From contig NZ_CP073695.1 of NCBI RefSeq assembly GCF_018228765.1, positions 868,001 through 932,000 of the forward strand: a stretch of 64,000 nucleotides of DNA. The letters run 5' to 3'. The notes below the pieces were generated by a model, which did not search any database, was not told where the DNA came from, and worked only from the letters and a program-made list of their open reading frames with translations. The translations under genes were made by a program, and so were the position numbers. How positions within the stretch are numbered: position 1 is the stretch's first letter; each line of letters starts with the position of its first letter. Source of the DNA: Halorubrum ruber. Lineage in GTDB: Archaea > Halobacteriota > Halobacteria > Halobacteriales > Haloferacaceae. Positions 51,669 through 61,665 of the stretch are shown here, piece after piece.

Positions 51669-52846
51669 GTTCCGAGGACTCGCCTTCGAGGACTCCCGAC
51701 GAACCGACGGACGACGCGGAGACGGCGAGCCCGGATCGATCGACGCCGGGGACCGACCGACCGCGGACGACGATCGAGAGATCGACCGCGGACGACGCGT
51801 CCGGGTCGCTCCTCGACCGGATCGAGACCCGACACGCGGTGGGGGTCGCGGCGATCCTCGCGGTGGCCGCGGGGCTGCTCGTCGCGCCCGGCGTGTACGG
51901 CGCCGTGACGGGGCCCGACGGGACGGTCGCCGTGATCGAGATCGACGGCACGATCGACTCGGGGACGGCCCAACACGTCGAGGACAACCTCCGGGACGCC
52001 CGCACGAACGAGTCGATCGAGGCGGTCGTCTTGGAGGTCGACAGCGGGGGCGGCCTGCCCGCGCAGAGTGAACGGATGTACGCGGCCGTCGACCGTACTG
52101 CGTCGGTGATGCCGGTGTACGCCGCCGTCGACACGCTGGGCGCGTCCGGCGCCTACCTCGCGATCGCGCCCGCCGACCGGATCTACGTCGCGCCCTCCGC
52201 GCAGGCGGTCGGCAGCGTCGGCGTCGCCGGCACCGCGCCGGCCCCGAGCGGGCCGAACGCGGGGACGACCGGCCCGGACAAGGCCGGCAGCGACCCGGAC
52301 ACCCAGCGCGAGCGCCGACAGACGCTCGCGAACCTCTTCATCGAAAACGTGATCGAGCAGCGCGGCGAGGAGATCGAGCTCGATCGCGAGGCTATCGCCC
52401 ACGCCGACGCGTACCTCGGAACCGAGGCGGTCGAGAACGGCTTCGCGGACCGGTTCGGCTTCGTCGACGGCGCGGTCGCCGACGCCGCCGCGGAGGCGGG
52501 GATCGACGACTACGCGGTCGACACCCGCCGCACCGAGAGCCGCATCCCCGGCGGCCTCTCGCTCCTCGAGCGCGACGACGGGACGGTCGTCGTCGCCGAG
52601 GAGCGGGACGACGAACTCGGTGACGGGCTCATCCTCGCGGTCGCGCCGGCGGCGTGGGACGAGACCGTCGGCGACGACGTGATCATGACGAGCTACACCG
52701 CGCGGCTGCCGGCGGACGGCGGTGAGGCCGACGCGGCGACGAGCGGCGCGGCCGCGACGAACGACGACGAGTCGGCCGCAACGGGCGACGACTCCGCCGC
52801 GGCGATCGACGCCGCGGTCGCGGCGAACGGAGGTGTCGGCGCGTGA
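51665..52846 (+). CDS. S49 family (SppA-like) membrane protease
   Basis: 393 residues, MSSEDSPSRTPDEPTDDAET. A cytoplasmic acidic leader (1-55), a membrane helix (about 58-82) and an S49 serine protease domain: VAVIEIDGTIDSGTAQHVED, AVVLEVDSGGGLPAQSERMY, catalytic Ser161 in TLGASGAYLAIA, and Lys206 in TGPDKAGS at the place of the general base. HADAYLGTEAVENGFADRFG is the C-terminal SppA motif. It degrades membrane-released peptides. It is linked by 4-bp overlaps to genes on both sides. Confidence 0.9.
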   Translation: MSSEDSPSRTPDEPTDDAETASPDRSTPGTDRPRTTIERSTADDASGSLLDRIETRHAVGVAAILAVAAGLLVAPGVYGAVTGPDGTVAVIEIDGTIDSGTAQHVEDNLRDARTNESIEAVVLEVDSGGGLPAQSERMYAAVDRTASVMPVYAAVDTLGASGAYLAIAPADRIYVAPSAQAVGSVGVAGTAPAPSGPNAGTTGPDKAGSDPDTQRERRQTLANLFIENVIEQRGEEIELDREAIAHADAYLGTEAVENGFADRFGFVDGAVADAAAEAGIDDYAVDTRRTESRIPGGLSLLERDDGTVVVAEERDDELGDGLILAVAPAAWDETVGDDVIMTSYTARLPADGGEADAATSGAAATNDDESAATGDDSAAAIDAAVAANGGVGA

Positions 52847-53916
52847 GCGTCGACCTGCGAACGACGGTCGGCGCCTTCGCGCTGGTCTTCCTCGCCGTGA
52901 TCGGCGTCGCCGCCGTCGGGGGCGTCGTCCTCGACGACGCGCCGCCCGAGACGGCGTCTGTCGCGGACGATCACTGGCAGCTGGACGCGGTCGAACCCGA
53001 GACCGTCAGCGAGGGCGGCGAGGTCGAGATGGAGAGCACCGAGCCGTCGAACACCGTCGTCGTCCACCTCGGTAGCGGCGGTGCCGGGCTCGGCGGCGGG
53101 ACCTCCATCCTGCCGATCGAAGACGGCGACTCGCCCGCGGAGGCGGACATCGGCTCGCTCGGCGGCGTCCGGCGCGGCGTCGCACCGCTGACCGCGGCGC
53201 TCGTCGAGAACGGCCACGAGGTCCGCTTCTACGGCGGGATCGCGAGCGGTGAGACGCTGCCGTCGATGCTCTCGGACGCGGACGCGTTCGTCACCACGAG
53301 CCCCGGCGCGCTGTCGGCGACCGACGCCGACGCGGTTGAGTCGTTCGTCGACGCCGGCGGCCGGACGCTCGTGACGAGCGATCCGGGCGGCGCCGGCGTA
53401 CTCACCGACTTCGGCTCGCCGTTCGGCGTCTACGGCGAGGCGGGCTACGTGTACGACATGGAGAACAACGACGCGAACTACCTCAGCGTGCTCGTCGAGC
53501 CGACCGGGCCGGGGGCGCTGACGGAGGGCGTCGAGGAGGTCGTCCTCCGCGGCGCCGCGCCCGTCGGCGTCGCCGACGGACCGGCGACGCTGGCCACCGC
53601 GGAGACGTCGCGACTGTCGACGACCCGCGAGGCCGGCGCCTACGGCGTCGCGGTCCGCAGCGACTCGCTCGCGGTGGTGGGCGACTCCAGCTTCCTCGAA
53701 CCGGAGAACGCCGGCCGCGCCGACAACGGCGTCCTGATCGGCAACGTCGCGGACTTCCTCGTGACGGGCGAGGCGCCCGACGTGTCGTTCGGCCCGACCG
53801 GCCCCGGCGGCGTTCCGCCGGGCGGCGCGGTCCCGCCGGGCGGAACGACGCCGCCCCCCGAGCCGACCGACCCATCGGGCAACGGGAGCGATCCGTCCGG
53901 GAACGCGACCGCGTAG
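52843..53916 (+). CDS. Exported protein, DUF4350/ABC-type glutamine-amidotransferase-like fold
   Basis: 357 residues from GTG 52843, overlapping sppA by 4 bp. One N-terminal hydrophobic helix (TTVGAFALVFLAVIGVAAVG) is followed by an extracytoplasmic alpha-beta domain with APLTAALVENGHEVRFYGGI, SMLSDADAFVTTSPGALSA and DAVESFVDAGGRTLVTSDPG; the DAFV-DAGGRTLV layout is typical of DUF4350 and related domains. The C-terminus is a Pro/Gly linker (PPGGAVPPGGTTPPPEP) without a membrane anchor. It likely functions with the S49 protease in the envelope. Confidence 0.75.
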   Translation: MSVDLRTTVGAFALVFLAVIGVAAVGGVVLDDAPPETASVADDHWQLDAVEPETVSEGGEVEMESTEPSNTVVVHLGSGGAGLGGGTSILPIEDGDSPAEADIGSLGGVRRGVAPLTAALVENGHEVRFYGGIASGETLPSMLSDADAFVTTSPGALSATDADAVESFVDAGGRTLVTSDPGGAGVLTDFGSPFGVYGEAGYVYDMENNDANYLSVLVEPTGPGALTEGVEEVVLRGAAPVGVADGPATLATAETSRLSTTREAGAYGVAVRSDSLAVVGDSSFLEPENAGRADNGVLIGNVADFLVTGEAPDVSFGPTGPGGVPPGGAVPPGGTTPPPEPTDPSGNGSDPSGNATA

Positions 53917-53979
53917 CCGTCGCGGGCTCCCGGTTCCGTGCGGCGTAACGCGACGGACTGCGGCCGTGACGCCCTTCTT

Positions 53980-54894
53980 TTATCCCGGGAACCGGATCCC
54001 GGCCGCCGCGTCGGCGATTTCGCGCCGTTTCAACAGTCCGAATCCGAGGACGATGACGGCGAAGCCGGCGACGGTGAACGGCGTGACCGGCTCGGCGAGC
54101 AGCAGGGCGCCCGCGACGGTCGCCACGATCGGAACCACGTACGAGACGAGGTTGATCTCGAAGGGGCCGAGCCGGTCGAGCAGGGTGAAGTAGATGGTGT
54201 ACGCGACGGCCGACGAGAGCAGTCCGAGGAACGCCAGCGCGACGAGCGCGCGCGGCGCGACGGCCGGGAGCCGCTGGCTCTCGCCGATCCCGAGGCTGAG
54301 CGCGTGGATGGCGAGCGCGCCGAACCCCATCGCCCACCCGGTGAGCGCGACGCTGGAGAACGAGGTCTCGACGGTCCGGAGCCCGACGCTGCCGACCGCG
54401 ACGGCGATGACCCCGATCGCGATCAGCCCGACGCCGACCGCGACGCCGCCGCCGAGGTTCGCGGGGTCCGGCTGCGCGACGAGCCCCACGCCGAGGAACG
54501 CGAGGACGACCCCGACCGCGCCGCGACGATCGAGGTCCGCGCCGCCGATCCAGACGGCCGCGACCGCCGCGGTCGCGATGGGGACGAGGCTGTACGTGAT
54601 CGAGGCGATGCCGCTCGTGGTGTACTGCTGGCCGACGAACAGCAGGGCGTTGTTCGCGGCCACCGAGAGCCCGCCGCTGAACCCGATCGCGGCGAGGTCG
54701 CCCCGGGTCCGCGGGAACGGACCGTCCTGCGTGACGAGCACGTACGATATCAGCGCCAGCGCGGCCACGTCGAACCGGTAGGCGGCGTACAACACCGGCG
54801 GGTAGTAGTCGAGGCCGACCTCGATGGCGACGAAGGAGCCGCCCCACAGCAGGGCGAGCGTGAAAAACAGGATGACGTCTCGGTACCGTGACAC
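53980..54894 (-). CDS. EamA/DMT-family transporter
   Basis: 304 residues, MSRYRDVILFFTLALLWGGS. Ten hydrophobic helices in two EamA repeats (residues about 7-140 and 150-285). FTLALLWGGSFVAIEVGLDY is the typical first helix and GLLSSAVAYTIYFTLLDRLG the typical motif of the second half. Probable small-metabolite exporter of the cytoplasmic membrane; substrate not predictable. Confidence 0.92.
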   Translation of the reverse strand: MSRYRDVILFFTLALLWGGSFVAIEVGLDYYPPVLYAAYRFDVAALALISYVLVTQDGPFPRTRGDLAAIGFSGGLSVAANNALLFVGQQYTTSGIASITYSLVPIATAAVAAVWIGGADLDRRGAVGVVLAFLGVGLVAQPDPANLGGGVAVGVGLIAIGVIAVAVGSVGLRTVETSFSSVALTGWAMGFGALAIHALSLGIGESQRLPAVAPRALVALAFLGLLSSAVAYTIYFTLLDRLGPFEINLVSYVVPIVATVAGALLLAEPVTPFTVAGFAVIVLGFGLLKRREIADAAAGIRFPG

Positions 54895-54994
54895 GGTCGA
54901 CCGAACGCGGGCCGCGGGTAAAGCGGTGTCCGTCGCGGCCCGGACCGCCGGTGCCGCCTCGGAGGGCGGAAAATCGCCCGCTAAGAAGGTCCGC

Positions 54995-56041
54995 TCAGTA
55001 GCCGCGGACGATGAGGTAGTCCGCGAGGTCCTCGAGCAGGCTTCGGGAGCCGCTCTCGGGGAGCAGTTCGAGGTGTTCCTTCGACCGCGCGGTGAGGTCC
55101 TCGGCGGTGTCGCGGGCGTACTCGATGGAGCCGACCTCCTCTAAGGCCGCGACCGCGTCGTCGATGGCCGCCTCGGTCACCTCGGCGGGCGTGTCGGCGT
55201 CCACGAGGTCGTCGACGTCGACCCCCTGCTGGCGGGCGTGGAGCGTAATGAGCGTCTCCTTCCCCTCGACGAGGTCGGAGCCGCGCTGCTTGCCGAGCTC
55301 CTCCGAGGGGACGGTCAGGTCGAGCACGTCGTCCTGGATCTGGAACGCGCGGCCGGAGTCGATCCCGTACTGGTAGAGGGCGTCGACGACGTCCTCGTCG
55401 GCGCCGAGCAGGAGGGCGGGCGTCGCGGCCGACGCGCCGTAGAGGACGGCGGTCTTCAGCTCGACCATCTCCAAGTACTCCTCGGGGAGGATGTCGTCGC
55501 GGCTCTCGAAGGCGACGTCGAGCGCCTGCCCCTCGCAGATCTCGGTACAGGTCGACGCGAGCATCCGCATCGCTTCGAGCCCGTGTTGCGGGTCCGCGCC
55601 CGTCTCGGTCATGAACTCGAACGCCTTCGAGTAGAGCGTGTCGCCCGCGAGGATCGCCGTCGAGACGTCGTACGCCTCGTGGACCGCGGGGACGCCGCGC
55701 CGCAGGTCGTCCTCGTCCATGATGTCGTCGTGGATCAGCGTGAACGACTGGATCACCTCGATGGCGACCGCGGCCCGCATCACGTCGACGTCGTCGCCGC
55801 CGAGCGACGGGAACGCGCGGAAGTCGGCGCCCATCGGCTCGGTGCCGGTGACCGCCTCCGCGGCCAGCGTCGTCACGGTCGGGCGGAGCCGCTTCCCGCC
55901 GGCTTCGAGGATGTACCGCGTCGCCTCGTACAGCCGCTCGGGCTCTTGGACCGGCAGCTCCTCGTCGATAGCGGCGTTGACGAGCTCACGCCGCTCGCGG
56001 ATGGCCTCCAGCACCCGCGCCTCCTTCGTCTCGCTCGTCAT
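54995..56041 (-). CDS. idsA: Geranylgeranyl/short-chain isoprenyl diphosphate synthase
   Basis: 348 residues, [36 protein letters not shown], the first aspartate-rich motif [39 protein letters not shown] and the second motif QIQDDVLDL define a trans-isoprenyl diphosphate synthase. It makes the C20 (or C15) chain for archaeal ether lipids. It overlaps the RNase J gene by 4 bp (ATGA), an order common in haloarchaea. Confidence 0.95.
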   Translation of the reverse strand: MTSETKEARVLEAIRERRELVNAAIDEELPVQEPERLYEATRYILEAGGKRLRPTVTTLAAEAVTGTEPMGADFRAFPSLGGDDVDVMRAAVAIEVIQSFTLIHDDIMDEDDLRRGVPAVHEAYDVSTAILAGDTLYSKAFEFMTETGADPQHGLEAMRMLASTCTEICEGQALDVAFESRDDILPEEYLEMVELKTAVLYGASAATPALLLGADEDVVDALYQYGIDSGRAFQIQDDVLDLTVPSEELGKQRGSDLVEGKETLITLHARQQGVDVDDLVDADTPAEVTEAAIDDAVAALEEVGSIEYARDTAEDLTARSKEHLELLPESGSRSLLEDLADYLIVRGY

Positions 56042-57390
56042 TCGACGAGCTGGATGGTGGACCCGTTCTGCGTGACGTGGACGTCACGTCCGAGCTTGTA
56101 CCCCTGCGACGTCGCGAGGTTCACGTACGGCGACCGGCCCTCCAGCGTCTGGTGGCCGGGGATGAGGTGCTGGGGCTGGAGCGCCTGGAGCATCTCGTAG
56201 TGCCCCTCCTCGCGGAGGTGGCCGGAGACGTGGATGTCGTCGTAGAGGCGCGCGCCCTGCATCCGGAGCAGCTGTTCGCTCTGGTAGCGCTGGCCCTCGT
56301 TGGTGGGCTCCGGGATGACGCTCGCGCTGAAGACGACCTTGTCGCCGTCGTCGATCTCGTACGGGGTCTCGCCGCGGCCCATGCGGGTGAGCATCGCGCG
56401 CGGCTCGCCCTGGTGGCCCGTCACGATGGGGAGGAAGTTCCCCTTCCCCTCCTTCATGATCCGCTTGAACGCGCGGTCGACGGACTTCCGGTGGCCGTAC
56501 ATGCCGACGTCGCCCTGGAAGTCGACGAAGTCGAGCCGCTCGGCCGTCCCGGAGTACTTCTCCATCGAGCGCCCGAGGAGGACCGGCTGACGGCCGATCT
56601 CGCGGGCGTACTCGACGAGGGTCTTCACGCGGGCGATGTGGGAGGAGAACGTGGTGGCGACGATGCCGCCCGTGTAGTCCTCCATCGATTTCAGCGTGTC
56701 CTCGACGTGCTTCTTCGCGTACGACTCGGAGGGGGTCCGGCCCTTCCGGCCGGCGTTCGTACAGTCCTCGATGTACGCGAGGACACCCTCGTCCTGACGG
56801 CCGATCTCGCGGAACCGCTCCATGTCGATCGGGTCGCCGATGACGGGGTCGTGGTCCAGGCGCTTGTCGAGGCCGTAGACGACCGCGCCCTCGGGCGTGT
56901 GGAGGACCGGGTTGATCGCGTCGATGATGGAGTGGGTGACGTTGACGAACTCCATCTCGACCTGCTCGGAGTCGCCGATCGCCATCGTGGCGCCCGGCTT
57001 CATCTTCACGAGGTCGTTGTCGACCTGGAACTTGCCCTCGTCTTCGATCTGCTGGCGGACCAACTCGATCGTGTACGGCGCGGAGACGATCGGCGCGTCG
57101 TAGCGGTGGGCGAGCTTCGGGATCCCCGCGATGTGGTCGAGGTGACCGTGGGTGGGGACGATCGCCTGGACGTCGCCCTCCAGTTCGCTCATGACCCGGT
57201 CGTCCGGGATGGCGCCCATGTCGATCAGGTCGAGGCTGTGCATGCTTTCGGTCTCCACGTTGTCGTGGATGAGGACCTTACTGAGGTTCAGGCCCATGTC
57301 GAAGATGACGATGTCCTCGCCCGCGCGGACCGCAGTCATCTGTCGACCGACCTCTTCGTAACCGCCGAGTGTCGCAATTTCGATTTCCAT
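56038..57390 (-). CDS. rnj: Ribonuclease J
   Basis: 450 residues from ATG 57390 ([20 protein letters not shown]). Metallo-beta-lactamase motif [16 protein letters not shown], beta-CASP regions [83 protein letters not shown], and [28 protein letters not shown]. Archaeal RNase J is a 5'-3' exoribonuclease acting in mRNA decay and rRNA processing. A longer N-terminal reading (to 57645) is low-complexity and was rejected. The 287 bp upstream to 57677 hold promoters of the divergent gene pair and no ORF. Confidence 0.96.
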   Translation of the reverse strand: MEIEIATLGGYEEVGRQMTAVRAGEDIVIFDMGLNLSKVLIHDNVETESMHSLDLIDMGAIPDDRVMSELEGDVQAIVPTHGHLDHIAGIPKLAHRYDAPIVSAPYTIELVRQQIEDEGKFQVDNDLVKMKPGATMAIGDSEQVEMEFVNVTHSIIDAINPVLHTPEGAVVYGLDKRLDHDPVIGDPIDMERFREIGRQDEGVLAYIEDCTNAGRKGRTPSESYAKKHVEDTLKSMEDYTGGIVATTFSSHIARVKTLVEYAREIGRQPVLLGRSMEKYSGTAERLDFVDFQGDVGMYGHRKSVDRAFKRIMKEGKGNFLPIVTGHQGEPRAMLTRMGRGETPYEIDDGDKVVFSASVIPEPTNEGQRYQSEQLLRMQGARLYDDIHVSGHLREEGHYEMLQALQPQHLIPGHQTLEGRSPYVNLATSQGYKLGRDVHVTQNGSTIQLVE

Positions 57391-57677
57391 GGTGTTGTCG
57401 TGTCTGACGCCGTGGTCGGCGTCGGTCACTGATACCCCGCAAGGAGCCGTCGGCGCACCGTCGTACCGCGCGTCGTTGAAGGCCCCGCTACGGCCGAGTC
57501 GTCGCGACTCACCGTGTCCCGCGGGAGTGTGGTACCTCGGCGTACTCCCGGGCGCGTTAAAAACTCCCGGGTTCGGCTCCGCGGCGCCGGTTCGCGTCCG
57601 AAGCGGCTGTCCGCGGCCGCCGCGCGGTCGGATCGCGTCCCACAAAGCGTTTCACGCTCTCGGTCGAACCGCCGCCG

Positions 57678-58331
57678 ATGACGGACGTCCCCCGCCGCCG
57701 AGCCCTCCTCGCGGCCGCGTCAGGGATCGCCGCCCTGGCCGGCTGCGCCGGCAGCGAGACCGCGTCGAACAGCTACCCGAGCAGCAACCGACCGATCGAC
57801 GGGTACGAGCTGGAGAAGGCGCGCGACGAGCGCGGCGGCGCGCTGGTCGCCTCTGGCGACGAGCTGCCGTCGCTGTCGGCCGACGAGCGCGCGTTCCAGC
57901 GCCGCAGCACGCGACGCGTACTGGTCGCCGACGAGGACCTCGACGAGCTCACGTTCGCCGGGACGCGCGCGGGCGAGCGGCTCCGGACGTTCCTCGCCGC
58001 CACCGACTTCGAGTCGTCGTCGGCGTACCTCCTCGCGATGCCCGTGCGAGCGTGTCGGGAGGTCCGGTTCCGGTCGGTGTCCGTCGAGCCTGACGAGCTC
58101 GCGAACGACGACCTCCACCCCCACGCCGACTTCTGTCAGGCGTACCGTCCCGCGGACGTCGACTGCGACGCCGACGAGACCCACACCGTCGGGTTCGCGA
58201 TCCGGCTCCCCGTCGCCGCCGAGCGCTCGACCGGGAGCGGCAGCGGCATGAGCGGGTCCTGTCAGGGGCCGGAACCGCCGGCTGTCTTCAACGCGTCGGC
58301 GGGGGCCGACAGCGGTGGTGATGAGGCGTGA
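57678..58331 (+). CDS. Tat-exported lipoprotein, unknown function (first of pair)
   Basis: 217 residues, MTDVPRRRALLAAASGIAAL, a twin-arginine signal with lipobox Cys (LAGC). The mature part includes SSNRPIDGYELEKARDERGG, RAFQRRSTRRVLVADEDLDE, RTFLAATDFESSSAYLLAMP, VRACREVRFRSVSVEPDELA and THTVGFAIRLPVAAERS; four cysteines could form two disulfides. No domain is recognised. The stop overlaps the next start by 4 bp (GTGA), so it pairs with the next lipoprotein. Confidence 0.78.
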   Translation: MTDVPRRRALLAAASGIAALAGCAGSETASNSYPSSNRPIDGYELEKARDERGGALVASGDELPSLSADERAFQRRSTRRVLVADEDLDELTFAGTRAGERLRTFLAATDFESSSAYLLAMPVRACREVRFRSVSVEPDELANDDLHPHADFCQAYRPADVDCDADETHTVGFAIRLPVAAERSTGSGSGMSGSCQGPEPPAVFNASAGADSGGDEA

Positions 58332-59650
58332 CCGCCGACCCCCGTTCCCGCCGCGGGTTCCTTGCCGGCGTCGCGACGGCGGGCGCGGCGGCGCTCGCGG
58401 GCTGCTCCGGACTCCCGTTCGCCGGCGACGAGGAGCGTCGGGAGGCGCCCGCGTCGCTCCCGTCGGACGTCGTCGAACCGGTCGAGTGGCCGGCGTCGCC
58501 GTTCCCGGTCGCGGTTCCGGGGTCGCTCGCGGAGGTCCACGAGTCGCGGGCCCGCGGGCTGCTCGACGACGTGCCGGTCGACCCGGACCTCCCAAACGCT
58601 GGCGTCGCCGAGGCGCTCGCCGCCGACCGCGAGCAGGCGACGCGGCGCGTGGACGCCGAGGTGGCCGACGAGTGGCCGGTCGACGTCCTCTCCGCGTGGC
58701 GCCGGCGCCGGGAGGACGCCGCGGAGGTCCGCGGCGCGTACCGCGCGGCCACCGGGACCGACGACGGCGCGGATCTGGCCGCCCGGCGCCGCGCGGTGCG
58801 CGACGACCGGGGGGCGCTCGCGTCGGACCTGGAGTACCGGGCCAACTCGCCGACCGAGGCGGTGCTGGCGTACGAGCCGGTCGAGTCGCTGCTCGCGGAG
58901 TGTGAGGGGTACATCGCACCTCGCGTGACGTACCCGAACGACCCGGTCGCCGAGCCCTTCCGGGCCGGTGAGGCGGTCGCCCGCGTCGAGCGAGCGAGCG
59001 CGGCCGCGGCCGACGCCGCGGGGCTCCGCGAGGCGTACCTCGACGAGCGCGGGGGCCGCAACGGGACGGCGCCGCGGTGGGCGTCGCTGGTCGCGGCCGC
59101 CGAGGGACTGCGGGGGTCGGTGAGCCGGACGCGCGCGACCGTCCGCGAGCGCACCGGCGGCGAGGACCCCCTCGCCGACGAGGACCTGAGCGGGACCGTC
59201 GCGCAGGAGCTGGTCGCCGTGAGCGACCTCCGGGTCGAGTCGGCGGTCGACGACGTGCGGCGCGCGTCCGACGCCGGCGAGTACGCCACCGTCGCGATCG
59301 AGGCCGGGACCGCCCTGGCCGAGATCGAGGCGTACCGGGCGGCGGTCGACGAGATCCGCGACGGTGAGTACCGGGCGGTCCCCTCCGAGTCGTCGGTCGG
59401 GTCGGCCGCCGAGCGGGCGCGGACGGCGGTCGGCGAGGTCGTCGACGGCGGGGGCCCGCTGGCGACCCGGCTCGTCCGACCCGGGCTGGAGGCGATCGGG
59501 TACGTCGCCGACCGGATCGAGGAGGGGTACGGCTCGGTCCGTCGGAGTCAGGCCGAGCTGGCCTACGCCGCCCTGTACGCGAACGCGGTCCCGGCGGCGG
59601 CCGTGTTCGTGCGCGAGCGGCTGGCGCGAGGGCCGGTCGGGGACGACTGA
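58328..59650 (+). CDS. Tat-exported lipoprotein, helical, unknown function (second of pair)
   Basis: 440 residues from GTG 58328. The signal SRRGFLAGVATAGAAALAGC is Tat plus lipobox. The mature protein is mainly helical and rich in Arg, Glu and Ala (DDAADLAARRRAVRDDRGAL-like segments), with TEAVLAYEPVESLLAECEGY and a C-terminal QAELAYAALYANAVPAAAVF. It could be a helical-bundle scaffold. No domain is recognised. It is coupled to the previous lipoprotein and precedes lsm by 81 bp. Confidence 0.76.
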   Translation: MTADPRSRRGFLAGVATAGAAALAGCSGLPFAGDEERREAPASLPSDVVEPVEWPASPFPVAVPGSLAEVHESRARGLLDDVPVDPDLPNAGVAEALAADREQATRRVDAEVADEWPVDVLSAWRRRREDAAEVRGAYRAATGTDDGADLAARRRAVRDDRGALASDLEYRANSPTEAVLAYEPVESLLAECEGYIAPRVTYPNDPVAEPFRAGEAVARVERASAAAADAAGLREAYLDERGGRNGTAPRWASLVAAAEGLRGSVSRTRATVRERTGGEDPLADEDLSGTVAQELVAVSDLRVESAVDDVRRASDAGEYATVAIEAGTALAEIEAYRAAVDEIRDGEYRAVPSESSVGSAAERARTAVGEVVDGGGPLATRLVRPGLEAIGYVADRIEEGYGSVRRSQAELAYAALYANAVPAAAVFVRERLARGPVGDD

Positions 59651-59731
59651 CGGAACGTTCGTGTCAAACCGACCGGCCTCGGGGCCTGCGTCCCGGTATT
59701 TTTATTACCGCGACGGGCGGCGGTACGGACA

Positions 59732-59974
59732 ATGAGTGGACGACCCCTCGACGTGCTCGAAGCGTCGCTCGAGGAGCCCGTGACGGTACACCTGAAGGAC
59801 GGTACGACCTACTACGGCGTCCTCGGCGGTTACGACCAGCACATGAACGTCGTCATCGAGCCGGAGGCCGACGTGGACGACCGCGTCGACGACGACCTCG
59901 ACGGCGAGTTCGCGGTCGCGATCGAAGACACAACGATTATACGCGGCGATAACGTCGTCACCATCAAAGCATGA
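59732..59974 (+). CDS. lsm: Lsm/Sm-like archaeal RNA-binding protein
   Basis: 80 residues, [20 protein letters not shown]. Sm1: [20 protein letters not shown]...[10 protein letters not shown]; Sm2: [12 protein letters not shown] with the IRGD motif. Lsm heptamers bind U-rich RNA and are involved in RNA metabolism. It overlaps rpl37e by 4 bp (ATGA), the conserved archaeal lsm-L37e operon. A TTTTATTAC box at 59699-59707 lies about 28 bases upstream. Confidence 0.95.
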   Translation: MSGRPLDVLEASLEEPVTVHLKDGTTYYGVLGGYDQHMNVVIEPEADVDDRVDDDLDGEFAVAIEDTTIIRGDNVVTIKA

Positions 59975-60147
59975 CCGGCGCAGGTACGCCCTCTCAGGGG
60001 AAAAAGAACAAGACGGTTCACGTGAAGTGTCGACGCTGCGGCGAGAAGTCCTACCACGTCAAGAAGGAGCGCTGTGCCTCCTGCGGCTTCGGCGAGTCCG
60101 CCTCCCGGCGCGACTACGCCTGGCAGTCGAAGACCGGCGACAACTGA
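59971..60147 (+). CDS. rpl37e: 50S ribosomal protein L37e
   Basis: 58 residues; too short for many gene lists. Starts [20 protein letters not shown]; a zinc-binding CRRCG and CASCGFG pair and the RRDYAWQSK tail are diagnostic of L37e. The start overlaps the lsm stop (ATGA). Confidence 0.95.
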   Translation: MTGAGTPSQGKKNKTVHVKCRRCGEKSYHVKKERCASCGFGESASRRDYAWQSKTGDN

Positions 60148-60210
60148 GCCGCGATTTCTTCGGTTTCTTCTCGCTTCTACTCGCGTAGCTACGCGTGTGA
60201 CGGTCGTTTA

Positions 60211-60500
60211 TTTATAAATAATGAGTATGGATCGACCGCGAACACCTCCAAAGCCCCAGCCGGGAGGCGGGCGCACACTCGCTGTGCTCCTCGGTCGCTC
60301 GCGTTGCTCGCTCCCTGCGGTGCTTGCGTCGTCTGCGCCCGCCTCCCGGCTGCCCCTTTGAGTCCCACCCCGCCCCACACGGCAACCGCGCCTCACGCCT
60401 CCCCAGCCTCGCGGCTCCCTCCGCTTCGCTTCGGTCGCCGCGTCCCTCGCGCGTGCTCCTCACGCCCTGCGGGCGTTCGGAGGCACGCGCCACCGCACAG
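60211..60500 (-). repeat. Structured intergenic element, copy F
   Basis: Minus-strand copy in the gap 60148-60573. Tail-side box TTTATAAAT 60211-60219; the head side (around 60500) has no TTTATAAA, reading CATACTTG instead. Stem 1 inner pairs CTCC/GGAG, GA/GA, ACGCCC/GGGCGT. Stem 2: CGCGGC with GCCGCG, different from the other copies but paired. Stem 3: GCCGGGAGGCGGGCGCA with TGCGCCCGCCTCCCGGC and the usual CAAAGCCCCAG (from 60249) and CTGCCCCTTTG flanks. It has no extra tail unit. The neighbouring oxidoreductase gene is divergent from its head. Confidence 0.84.
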
Positions 60501-60573
60501 CATCCATACTTGCGGTTCGCCACGACGCCGCCGGGACCCAAACCGTTTCCCGCGGCGATGGCCGAGTCGGGAC

Positions 60574-61608
60574 ATGGACCTCTCAGTCGTCGACCTCTCG
60601 CCGGTCCCCCGGGGCGGCACCGCGGCGGACGCGTTCGAGAACACCGTCGACGCCGCGAAACACGCCGAGCGACTGGGCTATGAGCGGTTCTGGGTCGCCG
60701 AACACCACGGGATGGGCGACCGCCTCGCGGGCACCACGCCCGAGGTGCTGCTCGGGCGGCTCGCGGGCGCCACGGAGTCGATCCGGATCGGGAGCGGGGC
60801 CGTCCTCATGAACCACTACAGCCCGTTCAAGGTGGCCGAGTCGTTCGGCGTCCTCGACGGGCTCGCGCCCGGCCGCGTCGACCTCGGCATGGGGCGCGCG
60901 AACGGCTCGCCCGCGTCCGACCGCGCGCTCGGCACCGACCGGCGCGTCGAGAACCCGAACGAGGACCACCGCGAGCGGATCACCGCGGTCGTGAACCACC
61001 TTCGCGGCGACTACCCCGCCGAGCACCCGTACAGCGACCTCTCGGTGCCGGGGTCCGACTCGGGACCGGCCGTCCCGTGGGTGCTGGGGTCGAGCCCGTC
61101 GAGCGGCGAGATAGCGGGGGAGCTCGGGCTCCGCTACTGCTTCGCCGGCTTCATCCGCCCGGGGTTCGCCGAGCGCGCGTTCGCGGCGTACCGGGAGGCG
61201 TTCGACCCCGACGGGACGCCCGGCGGGCTCGACGAGCCGCGGGGGATGGTGGCGGTCAACGCTGTCGCGGCCGAGACGGACGAGGCCGCGGCCCGGCGAC
61301 GAGCGCCCGCAGAGGCGACGTTCCGGCGGATGCAGCGCGGCGAGCTGGGCGACGAGACGCCCACGGTCGAGGAGGCGGTCGACGAGCTCGGCGGGGCGCC
61401 CGACCCGACGCCCGCGACGCTGGACGACGACGAGTGGCCGCGGTCGATCTCCGGGAGTCCGGAGACGATTTCGGGGCTGTTGGAGCAGCTGGCCGACCGC
61501 GTCGGCGTCGACGAGGTGATGATCCAGCACACCGTGCCGGACCACGAGGACGCGCTCGACTCGCACGCGCTCCTCGCCGAGGCGATGGATCTGGACGGGC
61601 GCGAATAA
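60574..61608 (+). CDS. LLM-class flavin-dependent oxidoreductase
   Basis: 344 residues from ATG 60574 (MDLSVVDLSPVPRGGTAADA). Luciferase-like motifs: HAERLGYERFWVAEHHGMG, RIGSGAVLMNHYSPFKVAES, FGVLDGLAPGRVDLGMGRA, WVLGSSPSSGEIAGELGLRY and a GSPETISGLLEQLADRVGVD end. Such proteins are FMN- or F420-dependent monooxygenases or oxidoreductases; haloarchaea contain F420, so either is possible. The N-terminal extension before 60574 lies in the repeat element and is not real coding. Confidence 0.9.
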   Translation: MDLSVVDLSPVPRGGTAADAFENTVDAAKHAERLGYERFWVAEHHGMGDRLAGTTPEVLLGRLAGATESIRIGSGAVLMNHYSPFKVAESFGVLDGLAPGRVDLGMGRANGSPASDRALGTDRRVENPNEDHRERITAVVNHLRGDYPAEHPYSDLSVPGSDSGPAVPWVLGSSPSSGEIAGELGLRYCFAGFIRPGFAERAFAAYREAFDPDGTPGGLDEPRGMVAVNAVAAETDEAAARRRAPAEATFRRMQRGELGDETPTVEEAVDELGGAPDPTPATLDDDEWPRSISGSPETISGLLEQLADRVGVDEVMIQHTVPDHEDALDSHALLAEAMDLDGRE

Positions 61609-61665
61609 TCCGGATCCGAGGTGGTGGACGTTCTCGACCGCTCAGTTTGGTGGGGAAGCCGATCG

